From positions 2,636 to 12,920 of the forward strand of contig JALPMN010000501.1 of NCBI GenBank assembly GCA_024243835.1: a stretch of 10,285 nucleotides of DNA, written 5' to 3'. This DNA comes from Enteropsectra breve (lineage: Eukaryota > Microsporidia). Positions 1 to 7,897 of the stretch are shown here, piece after piece (within the stretch, counting starts at the first letter, position 1; the number at the start of each line of letters is the position of its first letter). The notes under the pieces are model-generated. The model saw nothing but the letters and a program-made list of their open reading frames with translations, was not told the DNA's origin and ran no database searches. Position numbers and translations under genes: made by a program.

Positions 1-2
1 AT

Positions 3-652
3 CGCGTAAATTCTATAGAAACTCTAAATTTAAGAGCAGAATACGCTTCTTATTTCAATAGATCGGCGCCAGATGATAAAATAAGATGCATTTTTATTGA
101 TGAGTCTGGTTTTAATAACCATCTTAGTAAATCACTGGCGCGTTCGCGAAGAGGACAAAGAGCAAGCGTAACAGTTTCTACAATCAGAGGTGCAATGAAA
201 ACCTTGATTGTTGCTGCTTCTGTAACCGGAATCTTATACCATAAGTAATTTTAGATGGCACGTGTAATAGTGCTAAATTTAAGCTTTTTATCGAAGATCT
301 TTTACAGACACTGCAACGAAACCCTAGCACTGCCCAATGCTGGATTATTATGGATAATGCAAAAATCCACAAAGTAGAAAGCGTGAGAAATTTGATCGAA
401 TCTGCAGGTCACAGACTAGAATTTTTATCTCCTTACAGTTATATGCTCAATCCAGTTGAGAATATCTTTTCCAAAATCAAATCCTTGGTCAGAACACAGC
501 TTGCTTTAAGATACAATACTGATAATGATATTGAGCTTCAAAAATTAATTGATATTGCTGTAAGTGCTATTACAGAAGAAGACTGTATTAGCTATATAAT
601 GCATATGATGCATAATATAGCATTGGCAATCGAAAAATTTACTTTTGAATAA
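3..652 (+). pseudogene. IS630/Tc1-like transposase, 3' part, one frameshift
   Basis: Catalytic part of a DD34E transposase of the IS630/Tc1/mariner superfamily, which cuts and rejoins element ends. The gene runs in from before the window, so the DNA-binding N-terminus is missing. Frame 3 is open from base 3 to about 242 and holds the first catalytic aspartate in FIDESGFN (codon 99-101). A one-base shift near 240-247 moves the gene into frame 2, where it reads VILDG and on to the stop at 650-652. That part contains MDNAKIH, with the second aspartate at 353-355, and SPYSYMLNPVENIF, with the glutamate 34 residues later, the spacing expected of this family. All three catalytic residues survive, so the visible part is damaged only by the frameshift. 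It is related to, but clearly different from, the copy on the other strand at 2543-4745. Confidence 0.88.
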
Positions 653-1017
653 ATCATAAGCTAAATTTGTTAATTATTATTTATTTTAAACTTAAAGTAA
701 TTATAACTTACTTACCGAAAAAAATTGTATTTATTTTCGAAATTAAAGTGTTTTTTAACGGTTTGTTATGTTGCAGGCTTCTTTTTATCCAAAATTATTT
801 ATATTTGCATTTTTTGAGTTTTTACTATGTGTGACAAACTTTTTGCAAATGCAATATACAAAAGTTGAAAGAGTTAAATGTTTTTTAGAAGGATAGAACT
901 AAAAATAAAAGTGTTTTTTGAGTGTTCTGTATTCAAAAGCAGTAATATATTAGTTTAAAGTCTTCATGCGCTTTCCTCGCCTTTTTTGATCGTTTTTTGA
1001 AAAATTTTCGGATCAAC
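653..1017. other. AT-rich spacer, no gene recognised
   Basis: About 365 bases between the IS630-like relic and Merlin element A. It should include the 3' end of the IS630-like element, but I could not find a terminal repeat matching the one near 4796-4813. A weak imperfect inverted repeat is visible (about 800-822 against 834-856). No open frame in it looks like a known protein. Confidence 0.5.
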
Positions 1018-1069
1018 ATTATTATCTGCCTTATATGAAAATTATAAAATTTTATCATTTTTAGCCTAA

Positions 1070-1984
1070 ATGGTTGCATCGAGCTACTACACTGAAGTAA
1101 TATTGCCAATAATCACTGGCCACATCGACCTTGCTATCACTTTCCTGAAGAGCCGTTGTTTGCCGCAACGAACAATGAATTGCCGGAGCTGTGCCAAGCC
1201 GATAAAATGGTCTGCGCGAAAGAATATCGACGGTTACGTTTGGCCCTGCCATAATCCACAATGCAGCAAAATGAAGACGGCTCGTAGGATTAGAGATGAG
1301 TCTATCTTTGAAGGTGGCAGGAATGATCTGAGGAAGATGATTCACATGTACTATTTGTGGTCAATTGGCACTTCAGCAAAAGACTGTATTCGGTTATGTG
1401 GTATTGGAGGTAATCGTGTGAACACATATTATAAATTTTTGGGCAAGCATGCGAGTATTACTTTGAACAAAATACTTTGCAACTTGGAGGACCTGGAAGA
1501 GTGTGCGAGGTAGATGAGAGTCTTTTTTCAGGACGTAGAAAATATAATGTTGGTCGCGACCTTTCACAGATATGGGCCTTTGGCATTGCTGACAGAAGCT
1601 TTGTGCCAGCGAGGTCTTATTTATTCTGTGTGGAAAAGCGAGATTCTGACACGTTGATTCCAATTATTCGGGAAGTATGTGTAACAGGAGGTACAATACA
1701 TAGTGATGAGTGGCCCGCTTCTAATCCGCTTCCAAAATATGGATATGAGTACAAAACTGTTTGCCACAAAAGAAATTTTGTTAATCCGGAAAGTGGTGTG
1801 CACACACACAGGCAATTGAGTCTTTATGGAACAAGTGCAAGTGCAAAATAAAGGCAATGCGAGGTGTTTTAAGAGTTATTTGCCAGAATACTTATATGAA
1901 TTTATGTGGAGGGATATGTTTGCAAATTCAGAATTTGCTCGTATTTTGATCGGTATTCAACAATTTGGTGCCAGTCAAAATTAA
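1070..1984 (+). pseudogene. Merlin transposase A (ISXO2/IS1016-type DDE), frameshifted
   Basis: Merlin transposase in three frames. Segment 1 starts at ATG 1070 and holds an N-terminal zinc ribbon (C38-x2-C41 and C60-x4-C65, with GYVWPCHNPQC between and around), followed by a region typical of Merlin (FEGGRNDLRKMIHMYYLWS). A shift near 1470-1477 leads into LGGPGRVCEVDES, with the first catalytic aspartate at codon 1513-1515, and then IHSDEW with the second. A second shift near 1805-1812 restores HTQAIESLWNK, giving the glutamate 36 residues after the second aspartate. A third shift near 1865-1875 gives the C-terminus, YLPEYLYEFMWRDMFA, ending at TAA 1982-1984. The full DD36E triad and zinc ribbon can still be read, so the decay looks recent and mainly by small indels. 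ATG 1070 is the first start after the left terminal repeat. Confidence 0.88.
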
Positions 1985-2065
1985 ATAGTTCTTAAAGTTA
2001 TTTATATGTGTCTGTTTTAATGTGTTTCTTTTGATTTTTATAGTAATATTTGCTGATGTCTCAAC

Positions 2066-2097
2066 ATTATTACCTACCTTATAAGGCAGATAATAAT
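2066..2097. repeat. Palindromic right end of Merlin A
   Basis: A 32-bp near-perfect palindrome. Its outer half is the right terminal repeat of Merlin A. Its inner half, ATTATTACCTACCTTATA at 2066-2083, repeats the left terminal repeat (1018-1035) in the direct orientation with two changes. The match extends further upstream: TCAAC precedes both copies. The right end is therefore a hairpin, unlike the left end. Confidence 0.75.
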
Positions 2098-2098
2098 A

Positions 2099-2425
2099 TT
2101 AATCCCAATTTTCCATCCACTTGTAAATAGCAATAAAATAGCATAGCAGCTGTTTCTTTGGGCTTGAAATATTTAAACCTTGAAACAAGCGAGTATATTT
2201 CATGAATGATCCACTGCTGCATCGATAACCAACGCCATTGACGTAACAATTATAGGGTACCAGTCTTGATGGTGCACCACAGTCTTTGCATGCACAGTCT
2301 TCGCTTGACCATCCAATTGATAGCGTATAAGTGAATGCTGCATCTTTAATAGTAAAAATAATTGATGCATCATTGATCGGCTCATTTAAAATAGCATAGT
2401 TGTTGCTTCTTATGCTAAGTGCCAT
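2099..2425 (-). pseudogene. Merlin transposase C, N-terminal fragment
   Basis: An open frame of 108 codons on the minus strand that looks like the N-terminus of a Merlin transposase. It has a zinc-ribbon-like cysteine pattern (C44, C46-x2-C49, C60, C69, with CKDCG and GYRCSSGSF), followed by FQGLNISSPKKQLLCYFIAIYKWMENW. That stretch resembles the segment after the ribbon in Merlin A and B. The frame stops exactly where Merlin A ends, before any catalytic residue. The most likely reading is an older Merlin of another lineage, cut off by insertion of A. The rest of its gene was not found on the far side of A (653-1017). The cysteine spacing is not canonical, so the family call is less sure than for A and B. 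Confidence 0.55.
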
Positions 2426-2469
2426 CTTAAGGTGACTATTTTTTTAAAAAAATATTTTTTGAGTCTAAA

Positions 2470-2552
2470 AAGTATGTAAAACCCAGCAAATTCACTTTTT
2501 TCAAAATTGCAAAAATTTTGAAATTTCAATATTTGCTTAGTTTTACATACTT
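2470..2552. repeat. Fold-back repeat at the 3' end of IS630-like copy 2
   Basis: Two 21-bp arms (2470-2490 and 2532-2552) match as inverted repeats at 19 of 21 positions, around a 41-bp AT-rich loop. Each arm carries AAGTATGTAAAAC. The stop codon of the IS630-like gene on the minus strand (2543-2545) lies inside the right-hand arm. It could be a small MITE that landed in the end of the transposase gene, or a hairpin of the IS630-like element's own end. Confidence 0.6.
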
Positions 2553-2889
2553 GAGGCAACAACAGTTCTTCTTCGTTTTCTGAAAGCAATCCTAACACAC
2601 TGCTTCCACTGCGAAAACAGATTTTCAATTGGATTTAGGAAAGGCGAATATGGCGAAGAAATTCAACCCTGTGGCCAACCTCCATTAGAGTTCGCTCTAT
2701 TATCTTAGATCAGTGGTCGGAAAGTGCGGCTCGCGAGCCGTATGCGGCTCTTTTGATATTTTAAAGCGGCTCTTTAAAAATTCATGTTATAAAATTTTGG
2801 TCATTAAAATATTCAAAATTAGGAAGGATGGGGAAAGTTTGACCCCCCCCCCCGTTTTTTGTATAAAAATTTTCCCAACCTTGACCCTA

Positions 2890-3783
2890 ATGTCAAGGAT
2901 TAATGAAGAGCTTGGAGAGATGTTTTGTACCTTGGACTCTGTTGAGTTAGTGCAATGGATGATGCAAATGAGGCTGATCCATCATGAAATCCTATGTGAG
3001 TGTAGCCATAGCCTTAATTTTATGGCATGCAAGCGAAACGTTGATGGGTATGCGAGGAGATGCATGAATAGACAATACTCGAAATATAAATGCCATGTTT
3101 CGGTATGAAAAAATTCTTGATTTAATAAATTTAACCTCCCATGCAAAAGTATTTTAAAAATTATTTTGGGATATTCTATGTGTCACCCAAGATACAGCAT
3201 AGATGAGAACCTGGGTGCAGATAGAAAATCTATTGCAAAGGTTATTGACTCATTAATTGCGAAAATGCCAACCCCTGATTTCGCGGAAAATAAACCTGGT
3301 GGACCTGGAATGATTGTTCAGGTAGATGAAACGATGTTATATCATGCCGTAAAAAATCATCGCGGCCGCTCTCTCTTCAACAAGACTGATGCGTTAGTAA
3401 TTGTTGAGCTAAATAGACGCGTGAATAGGGTTTTTGCATGCATTATTCCTGACAAGCGAGCTAAAACTATGATCCACATTATACTTTCGCAAGTAGCTTC
3501 TAATAGCAAGATTTACACTGATGAGCACAAATCTTATGGCAAGCTCGGGGAGTTCTTCGCGGAGCATTGCACCGTCTGCCATAATTATGAGTTTATAAAT
3601 AAGCTCACAGTTGTTAATACCCAGGCAGTTGAGACTATAAATAACCTGATCAAGTTGGAGATCAAAAGAAGACAGGGCATTAAAACTACCTGCAGAGCAA
3701 ACTATTTGAAAAAATTCTGCTTTAAATGGAACAACAAAGATGCGCTTTGGGATGCTTTATTAGAATTGATTAAAATACACTAA
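2890..3783 (+). pseudogene. Merlin transposase B (ISXO2/IS1016-type DDE), frameshifted
   Basis: The start chosen is ATG 2890 (MSRINEELGEM), just inside the left terminal repeat; the open frame extends further upstream but only into repeat DNA. The first segment (2890-3108) holds a zinc ribbon relic (CECSHSLNFMACKRN, then GYARRCMNRQYSKYKC), in which one expected cysteine of the second pair reads as tyrosine. A shift near 3100 leads to RYEKILDLINLT and an in-frame TAA near 3153, then FWDILCV. Another shift near 3195 enters the main frame, which stays open to the stop at 3781-3783. That frame carries the catalytic domain: GGPGMIVQVDET, IYTDEHKSYG and NTQAVETINNLIK, with the second aspartate and the glutamate 36 residues apart as in Merlin A. 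The catalytic triad is intact, but the protein is broken at about three points. Confidence 0.85.
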
Positions 3784-3838
3784 TTCTTAGGTTTTCTTTA
3801 CTTTTTCTTTATTTATTTTTTATATTTAAAAAGCTTTT

Positions 3839-3884
3839 GGAAAGTTTGACCCTAAACCTATCCTGGGGGTCAAACTTTCCCCAT
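3839..3884. repeat. Hairpin at the right end of Merlin B
   Basis: An inner direct copy of the terminal repeat core, GGAAAGTTTGACCC (3839-3852), faces its perfect reverse complement (3867-3880) within the right terminal repeat, separated by 14 bases. The stem is 14 bp without mismatch. The arrangement is the same as at the right end of Merlin A, though the sequence is unrelated. Confidence 0.75.
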
Positions 3885-4742
3885 GCTCCCAAATTGTCCT
3901 TAATTTTACGACTACAAATTTTAAAAAATTGGCTCCTGGTAATTTATAATCTTTGACAATTTTAATTTATGGCTCTTTTATAAAAATGTTTGCCGACCAC
4001 TGTCTTAGATCTATGGAATGGAACATTGTCCATTATTATGATTGCGTTAAATACCTCCTTTGTTGCAAGTTCTTGTATAAATTCTTGAATAAAACCCAGA
4101 TAGCTATTGTATTATCGGCGCGAGCCTGAGCAAAATACTTAAATATTCCTTCATTATTCATAGCACAAAAACAGAAATATTTCTTGTTTTGATTGAAGTA
4201 ACACTATGAACGACGCAGGTTCCTGCTAAAGATCTTTCTCGTTACATTCTCATAGAGAGATTGAATCTTGCCTCATCTATGAAAAATATCTTTGATTCTT
4301 CATTTGATGCTAGTAATTGCATAAATTTGCTGACGTATTCTGCCCTAATACTAATAGTATCTACATCATTTTTTCTTACCGGAATAGCAGAAACTCGTTT
4401 CAATATATAATTGAAACTACCAATACATCTATCAATAGTGCTTTTACTCACTATGATGCCCAAATCATTTTCACACCTATTTTTTATTTGAGAGAGGGTT
4501 AGGCTGCAATTATCATCTATCCATGATTTAATGAGCTGCTCTTGCTCATTGGTTAATATTTTGCGGCGAACACCTCTTTTTACACCTCTCTCGATTCCTT
4601 TATTATCTTTATAGTTTTTAATTATTGAATACACCGAGGTTCTTTTGAAACCTAAAAATGAAGCAATTTCTGCTGTGGTGTGTCCGTGCAAATAGGCTTT
4701 GATTATTCTTTGCCTGTTCTCATTACTTATAAATTGATTTGG

Positions 4743-4815
4743 CATTTGGGTGAAAATGCAAATTTTTTTGTCAAAATTGGGTGGGTAATTGTCAAGATAA
4801 AGTGGGAACCCTGTA
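4743..4815 (-). repeat. Probable 5' terminus of IS630-like copy 2
   Basis: Directly upstream of the transposase start, read on the minus strand, the sequence begins TA then CAGGGTTCCCACTTTATC (4813 leftwards). This is a typical start for an IS630/Tc1 element next to its TA target. I did not find the matching inverted copy at the other end near 2470, so the boundary rests on one side only. Confidence 0.4.
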
Positions 4816-4929
4816 ATTTACTTAGTCTTCGTGTTTAGAAGTAACGCTGCTTCCTAGTAGTATTCTTGCGGTTCCTGCCAACCTAACGTTTGCAGGATTA
4901 CTCTCGAAACACCTGTGTATCGTCATATA

Positions 4930-4955
4930 CAGTGCCCACAAAAGTGTTAGAATGT
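4930..4955. repeat. Tc1 left terminal inverted repeat
   Basis: Begins CAGTGCCCACAAAAGTG, directly after the TA target at 4928-4929, and matches the right end with one inserted base and one substitution. Confidence 0.85.
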
Positions 4956-5130
4956 AAAAAATTATTAAAATTAGCTCAAAAACATCGTGTATTGCAATTT
5001 ATAAAAAATGGTTTTAACAATATTATTTATTATCAAAAGACACCTTAAATATGTTATTTGTTCTTTACAATATACTTTTAGAAACAATAGAAAAAAATTC
5101 GAATACTTTTGAGCATGATTTTGCATTTAA

Positions 5131-6137
5131 TCAATACTTGTTATATCTACCTCGAGCAATTACAATAGCCATCAATCGACGCTCATACCCCTCATATAAG
5201 TCTTGTATATACTTGTCAGGTACTGCATACCACTCTTCTCCGATCGCCAGTTCTAATTCCTCGAGAGTTTGAGGCTGCACATCACGGCTCCTGACATGCC
5301 TGTCTACATAATCCCAGACATGCTCGATTGGATTTAAGTCGGGGGAGCAGCTTGGCCAGGCCATAACATTCACATTATATCTCTTGTAGAATGCCTTGGA
5401 CTTTTTTGATGTATGTATAGGATCATTGTCCTGTTGCATAATATTGCCCCCGTGCTTAAGACCAAATGTACGCGCAGTCATTGCATATACAGTTTTCAGA
5501 ACATCAATAAACATCTCAAAATCCATTTTTCCACATAGGCATATAAGCTGTCTGACTCCTTTGCGTGTTATAGCACCCTATACCATCAATGAGCCGCCCC
5601 CGAATTTAACTGTTGGCTGAATATGACGATCTTGCAGCACAATATTTGAAAGACGCTAGCATCACCTAGTGCCATCTGGCCCATAGAGATTATATTTACT
5701 TTCATCCGTAAAAATTACATTGTCCCAGTAGGTTTTAGGCTTTCTAAGGTACTTACGGGCAAAACGGAGACGAGCAAGCTTATGGTGTTTGAAAAGCCGG
5801 GGCTTTTTAGGCTTAGCATAGCTTTTTAATCCATGCTTCTTCAAATAAAGTCTTATTGTTTCGCGGCCTAGTGATATGCTACCCGTTTCCAAAATATACT
5901 TTCGGACCTCGGTGGTAGTTTTGAGCACGCCACTATAAATATAGCGCAAAACTGCTCTACCCAAACGCAATCCATTTTCTGTAGACAAGCAGATATCTGT
6001 TTCTCACTGCAGCAGGCCATCTTGGTCTTTATAGCGTGTACCGTGGACACGCTTATTCCAACCTTATTCGCAACATTCCGGCATGACAGGCCTTGCGAAA
6101 GATGGTACTTTGTCTCTTTTACTCTAGCAATACTTAT
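5131..6137 (-). pseudogene. Tc1 transposase with in-frame stops and a frameshift
   Basis: Read on the minus strand. The N-terminal part (about 6137 to 6000) reads VKETKYHLSQGLSCRNVAN and then VGISVSTVHAIKTK, a Tc1-type helix-turn-helix. No usable start codon precedes it: the nearest ATG is followed by CAT TAA. A frameshift between about 6020 and 5988 leads to RLGRAVLRYIYSGV and the second DNA-binding part, then IFTDESKYNLYGPDG with the first catalytic aspartate. From 5988 to the stop at 5131 the gene stays in one frame apart from three stops: TGA (5662-5664), TAG (5656-5658) and TAG (5578-5580). The end carries QQDNDPIHTS and SPDLNPIEHVWDYV, with second aspartate and glutamate 34 residues apart (DD34E). 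The triad is intact. The total of about 330 codons fits a full Tc1 transposase. Confidence 0.9.
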
Positions 6138-6387
6138 TTAATGCATAAGGGCACCTGCTGATAAATTTTTACTAAAAAAATGGCGGGAAAGAATCAGTTT
6201 CAAAAAACGCAAATTTGAGCTTTAAAATATACGAATAAATAAAAGTTAAGTCATTCACTAAAACATACCATAACTTTAAACCTAAAAAAATATTATATTA
6301 TATTATATAAATTTAACAACTAATGTATTATTGTTTTTGTATAAAATTTTTTATATTATACTTTTTAAGTATGTTTTATAAACTTCA

Positions 6388-6414
6388 ACATTCGAACACT
6401 TTTGTGGCGCACTG
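6388..6414. repeat. Tc1 right terminal inverted repeat
   Basis: Ends ACTTTTGTGGCGCACTG, followed by the TA target copy at 6415-6416. It pairs with 4930-4955. Confidence 0.85.
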
Positions 6415-6416
6415 TA

Positions 6417-6755
6417 TGTGCGATGACTTTCCAGTCCATAACCAGAGCACACACATGTGAATAATATTTTCTTTTTGTTCTGCGCCGCACATCATGCACA
6501 TTCCTCTTAAGCTTTGCGGGGAAAGACGAATAATACTTCTGCAAGTGGATAAAAGGAGTTTAGAGATACTAGAGCAATTCTTTTTAAGTATGTTGTTATG
6601 GGGAAATAACTAATTTCTAGAATATTGGTAAAATATTCTAGAAATTTAAAATATTTAAAATTTATTAAAATTTTATTATGCAAAAATTTAATTGTAGTAT
6701 GTATAAACCTAGCGGGTTCGTAAAGCAGATCCGGCTGATACAATTTAATATGTTG
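6417..6755. other. Non-coding stretch, possibly Ty3/gypsy LTR or leader
   Basis: About 340 bases between the Tc1 insertion and the first gag-like reading. From its position ahead of gag, it and the 4816-4927 sequence on the other side of the Tc1 element may be an LTR and leader. I could not prove this: no second LTR copy, primer-binding site or polypurine tract was recognised. A short stretch (about 6603-6668) is rich in AATATT and AAATTT. Confidence 0.35.
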
Positions 6756-7763
6756 TACCGGGAGCTGCTGGACCTGCCAGTGAGTCGGAGGACCTCTCCT
6801 ACAATAGTGGGGAACACGGGATTAAAGAAAAAGAGGATATGCTGATTGCCGCCAGTAAAGTTGCCGATAAGGAACGACAATTGTAAGAAATTCAATGGCA
6901 AATAAGGAAGGGAAGCAAGAGCGTACATGGAACAAGGAGAATTCTATGCCTCTACATGGTCAGAGGAGAATTGTTTAAGGCAATAAAAATCTCTTTAGAA
7001 GGAAAAGCGCAAATGTGGTTTCGAGTATTGATTGATGAAGAAATAAGAACATTACAAGATTTTCACTTGCATTTTAGAAGGAAAATTTTTAAAAGAACAG
7101 AAGATGAATCTTACTTTCAGATATTATAAAATCATGTTAGATGGACCACAAGAATCGTTTTTAGAATGGGCATATAAATCAAGGAGCTGTCAAAGCCAAT
7201 AGGAGATGGTACAACGAGTTGAAAGAAGTATTGTTAAAGTATATACCCTTCGAACTAAAGCAAAAGGTTAAGGAAACTAATTAATGGTTGGAACTATTAG
7301 AACTTTTAGATGAAGAAGAGTAAAGGCTCGAGTATTTCTTTAGAAGGGCCAGGAAAAAGAATATTCAGGACCTATGGTCTTAGGAGAAGAAAATAAATTT
7401 AAAGCGAATGACAAACACATATCAATCATGGAAAGTGAAACGCTTAAGTATGATGAGGATTTACCAAAGATAAAAGTGAAACTTGAAAAGTCAGAAAAAG
7501 AAATAGAATTTCTTTTGGAACTGGCGCTACAGACAATTTCATTAATTTAAGTTTTTGTGAAGAGCACAAATTGAAGATAATTATAAGAGAAGCTTAAATA
7601 TTTCTACCGCAGTTAGTCATGAAAAAATAAAAGGCGATGCAAGTATTAAGATTACCATTGCTGACAGAAAATTTGACCTAAAATTTGTAATAGTTGAAAA
7701 TCAGTCTCAAGCCCTGATTCTAGGGAATAAATGTATGACATCCTATGGCCTGATAATGGACTA
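6756..7763 (+). pseudogene. Ty3/gypsy retrotransposon gag and protease remnant
   Basis: Fragments of a gag-pol polyprotein in several frames. Gag-like pieces: PASESEDLSYNSGEHG (about 6760-6886), then GELFKAIKISLEGKAQMWF and EEIRTLQDFHLHFRRKIF (6956-7129, the capsid region common to Ty3 Gag), then YYKIMLDGPQESFLEWAYK after a shift, then LLKYIPFELKQKV. A retropepsin-like segment follows: GTGATDNFINLSFCEEHKLK from 7517, and after a frameshift (7594 on) ISTAVSHEKIKGDASIKIT, with ALILGNKCMTSYGLIMDY at its end. The usual D of the protease D-T-G-A motif is G (GGA, 7517-7519), so the protease is dead even apart from the stops. No zinc knuckle, reverse transcriptase, RNase H or integrase was found. 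The reading ends where the pogo-type element begins at the TA at 7762-7763. Confidence 0.75.
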
Positions 7764-7897
7764 CCGGAGTTTTCCGGATATAAGACCACCCCAAAATCTG
7801 AAATTTTGCCTTTTTGTAAAATTTAAAAATCCAGCTATACGACTGGTCTTATAGGCAGGAAACAAACTGAACTGTAAAATAAGTCATTATTAGTTTT

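Larger units (their letters stand above)
1018..2097 (+). mobile_element. Merlin (IS1016-like) DNA transposon A
   Basis: A 1080-bp unit bounded by an 18-bp inverted repeat, ATTATTATCTGCCTTATA at 1018-1035 and its exact reverse complement at 2080-2097. The interior is a Merlin transposase relic in the same left-to-right direction. About 1.1 kb is normal for a Merlin element. No matching 8-9 bp target duplication is visible: the left flank is GGATCAAC and the right flank ATTAATCC, so either the exact ends are a few bases off or the duplication has decayed. The right boundary falls at the point where the opposite-strand Merlin stub at 2099-2425 stops, so A may have inserted into that older element. 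Confidence 0.8.
2828..3884 (+). mobile_element. Merlin (IS1016-like) DNA transposon B, nested in hAT element
   Basis: A 1057-bp unit with 20-bp inverted ends ATGGGGAAAGTTTGACCCCC at 2828-2847 and the exact reverse complement at 3865-3884, around a Merlin transposase relic. The left end runs into a longer run of C. It splits the hAT element into two nearly equal arms of 117 and 118 bp. The flanking 8-mers (TAGGAAGG and GCTCCCAA) do not match, so the target duplication is not confirmed and the outer two bases of the repeat may be chance. Confidence 0.8.
2711..4002. mobile_element. hAT-type non-autonomous element with 8-bp target duplication
   Basis: Terminal inverted repeats start CAGTGGTCGG on both sides (2711-2720 and 3993-4002) and are flanked by a perfect 8-bp target duplication, TCTTAGAT (2703-2710 and 4003-4010). 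The 8-bp duplication and the CAGTGGT ends are hallmarks of the hAT superfamily. Subterminal GGCTC motifs recur (CGGCTCGCGAGCCG near 2727-2740, then again near 2744 and 2767, and on the right near 3930 and 3971), as expected for transposase binding sites. Without Merlin B the element is only about 235 bp and has no coding capacity, so it is a MITE moved by another element's enzyme. It sits inside the IS630-like gene. Because the duplication is perfect, this is one of the better dated and younger insertions here. Confidence 0.85.
2543..4745 (-). pseudogene. IS630/Tc1-like transposase copy 2, interrupted by a hAT element
   Basis: A DD34E transposase read right to left. From ATG at 4743-4745 a 167-codon frame holds an N-terminal double helix-turn-helix region (about residues 9-45 and 62-110), then FIDEARFN with the first catalytic aspartate (residue 157). 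The frame breaks near 4242-4260. The middle can be followed through further shifts to IIIMDNVPFHRSK, with the second aspartate at 4028-4030. There the gene is cut by the 1292-bp element at 2711-4002. It resumes at 2703 and, after a one-base loss near 2665, reads SPYSPFLNPIENLFSQWK with the catalytic glutamate at 2624-2626, and stops at 2543-2545. Removing the insertion and one target copy puts D and E 34 residues apart, the same spacing as the copy at the window start. Non-functional. Confidence 0.88.
4930..6414 (-). mobile_element. Tc1-type DNA transposon
   Basis: A 1485-bp element with imperfect inverted ends: left CAGTGCCCACAAAAGTGTT (from 4930) and right, reading inwards, CAGTGCGCCACAAAAGTGTT (from 6414). 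Both continue as (A/C)GAATGT. Each end is next to a TA dinucleotide (4928-4929 and 6415-6416), the target duplication of the Tc1/mariner superfamily. The ends start CAGTG as in many Tc1 elements. The transposase relic inside runs right to left. The flanks at 4816-4927 and from 6417 onward would be continuous without the insertion, reading CGTCA-TA-TGTGCG. Confidence 0.9.

Noticed and set aside
1061..1345. Minus-strand open frame opposite Merlin A
   Set aside because: It is the antisense shadow of the zinc-ribbon region of the Merlin transposase.
1470..1870. Programmed frameshifting in Merlin A to join the three frames
   Set aside because: There are three separate shifts, with no shared slippery heptamer seen, and Merlin B is broken at other places. 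Random indel decay explains it better.
2410..2628. 72-codon minus-strand open frame
   Set aside because: It overlaps the IS630-like C-terminus in the wrong frame; the real reading with NPIENLF is in another frame.
4816..4927. Solo LTR left of the Tc1 element
   Set aside because: No duplicate copy and no clear TG...CA ends in the window; it stays a possibility only as the flank split by Tc1.
6705..6735. Primer-binding site or tRNA T-arm (CGGGTTCG) ahead of gag
   Set aside because: Only a short tRNA-like string; no LTR end next to it and no foldable tRNA around it.
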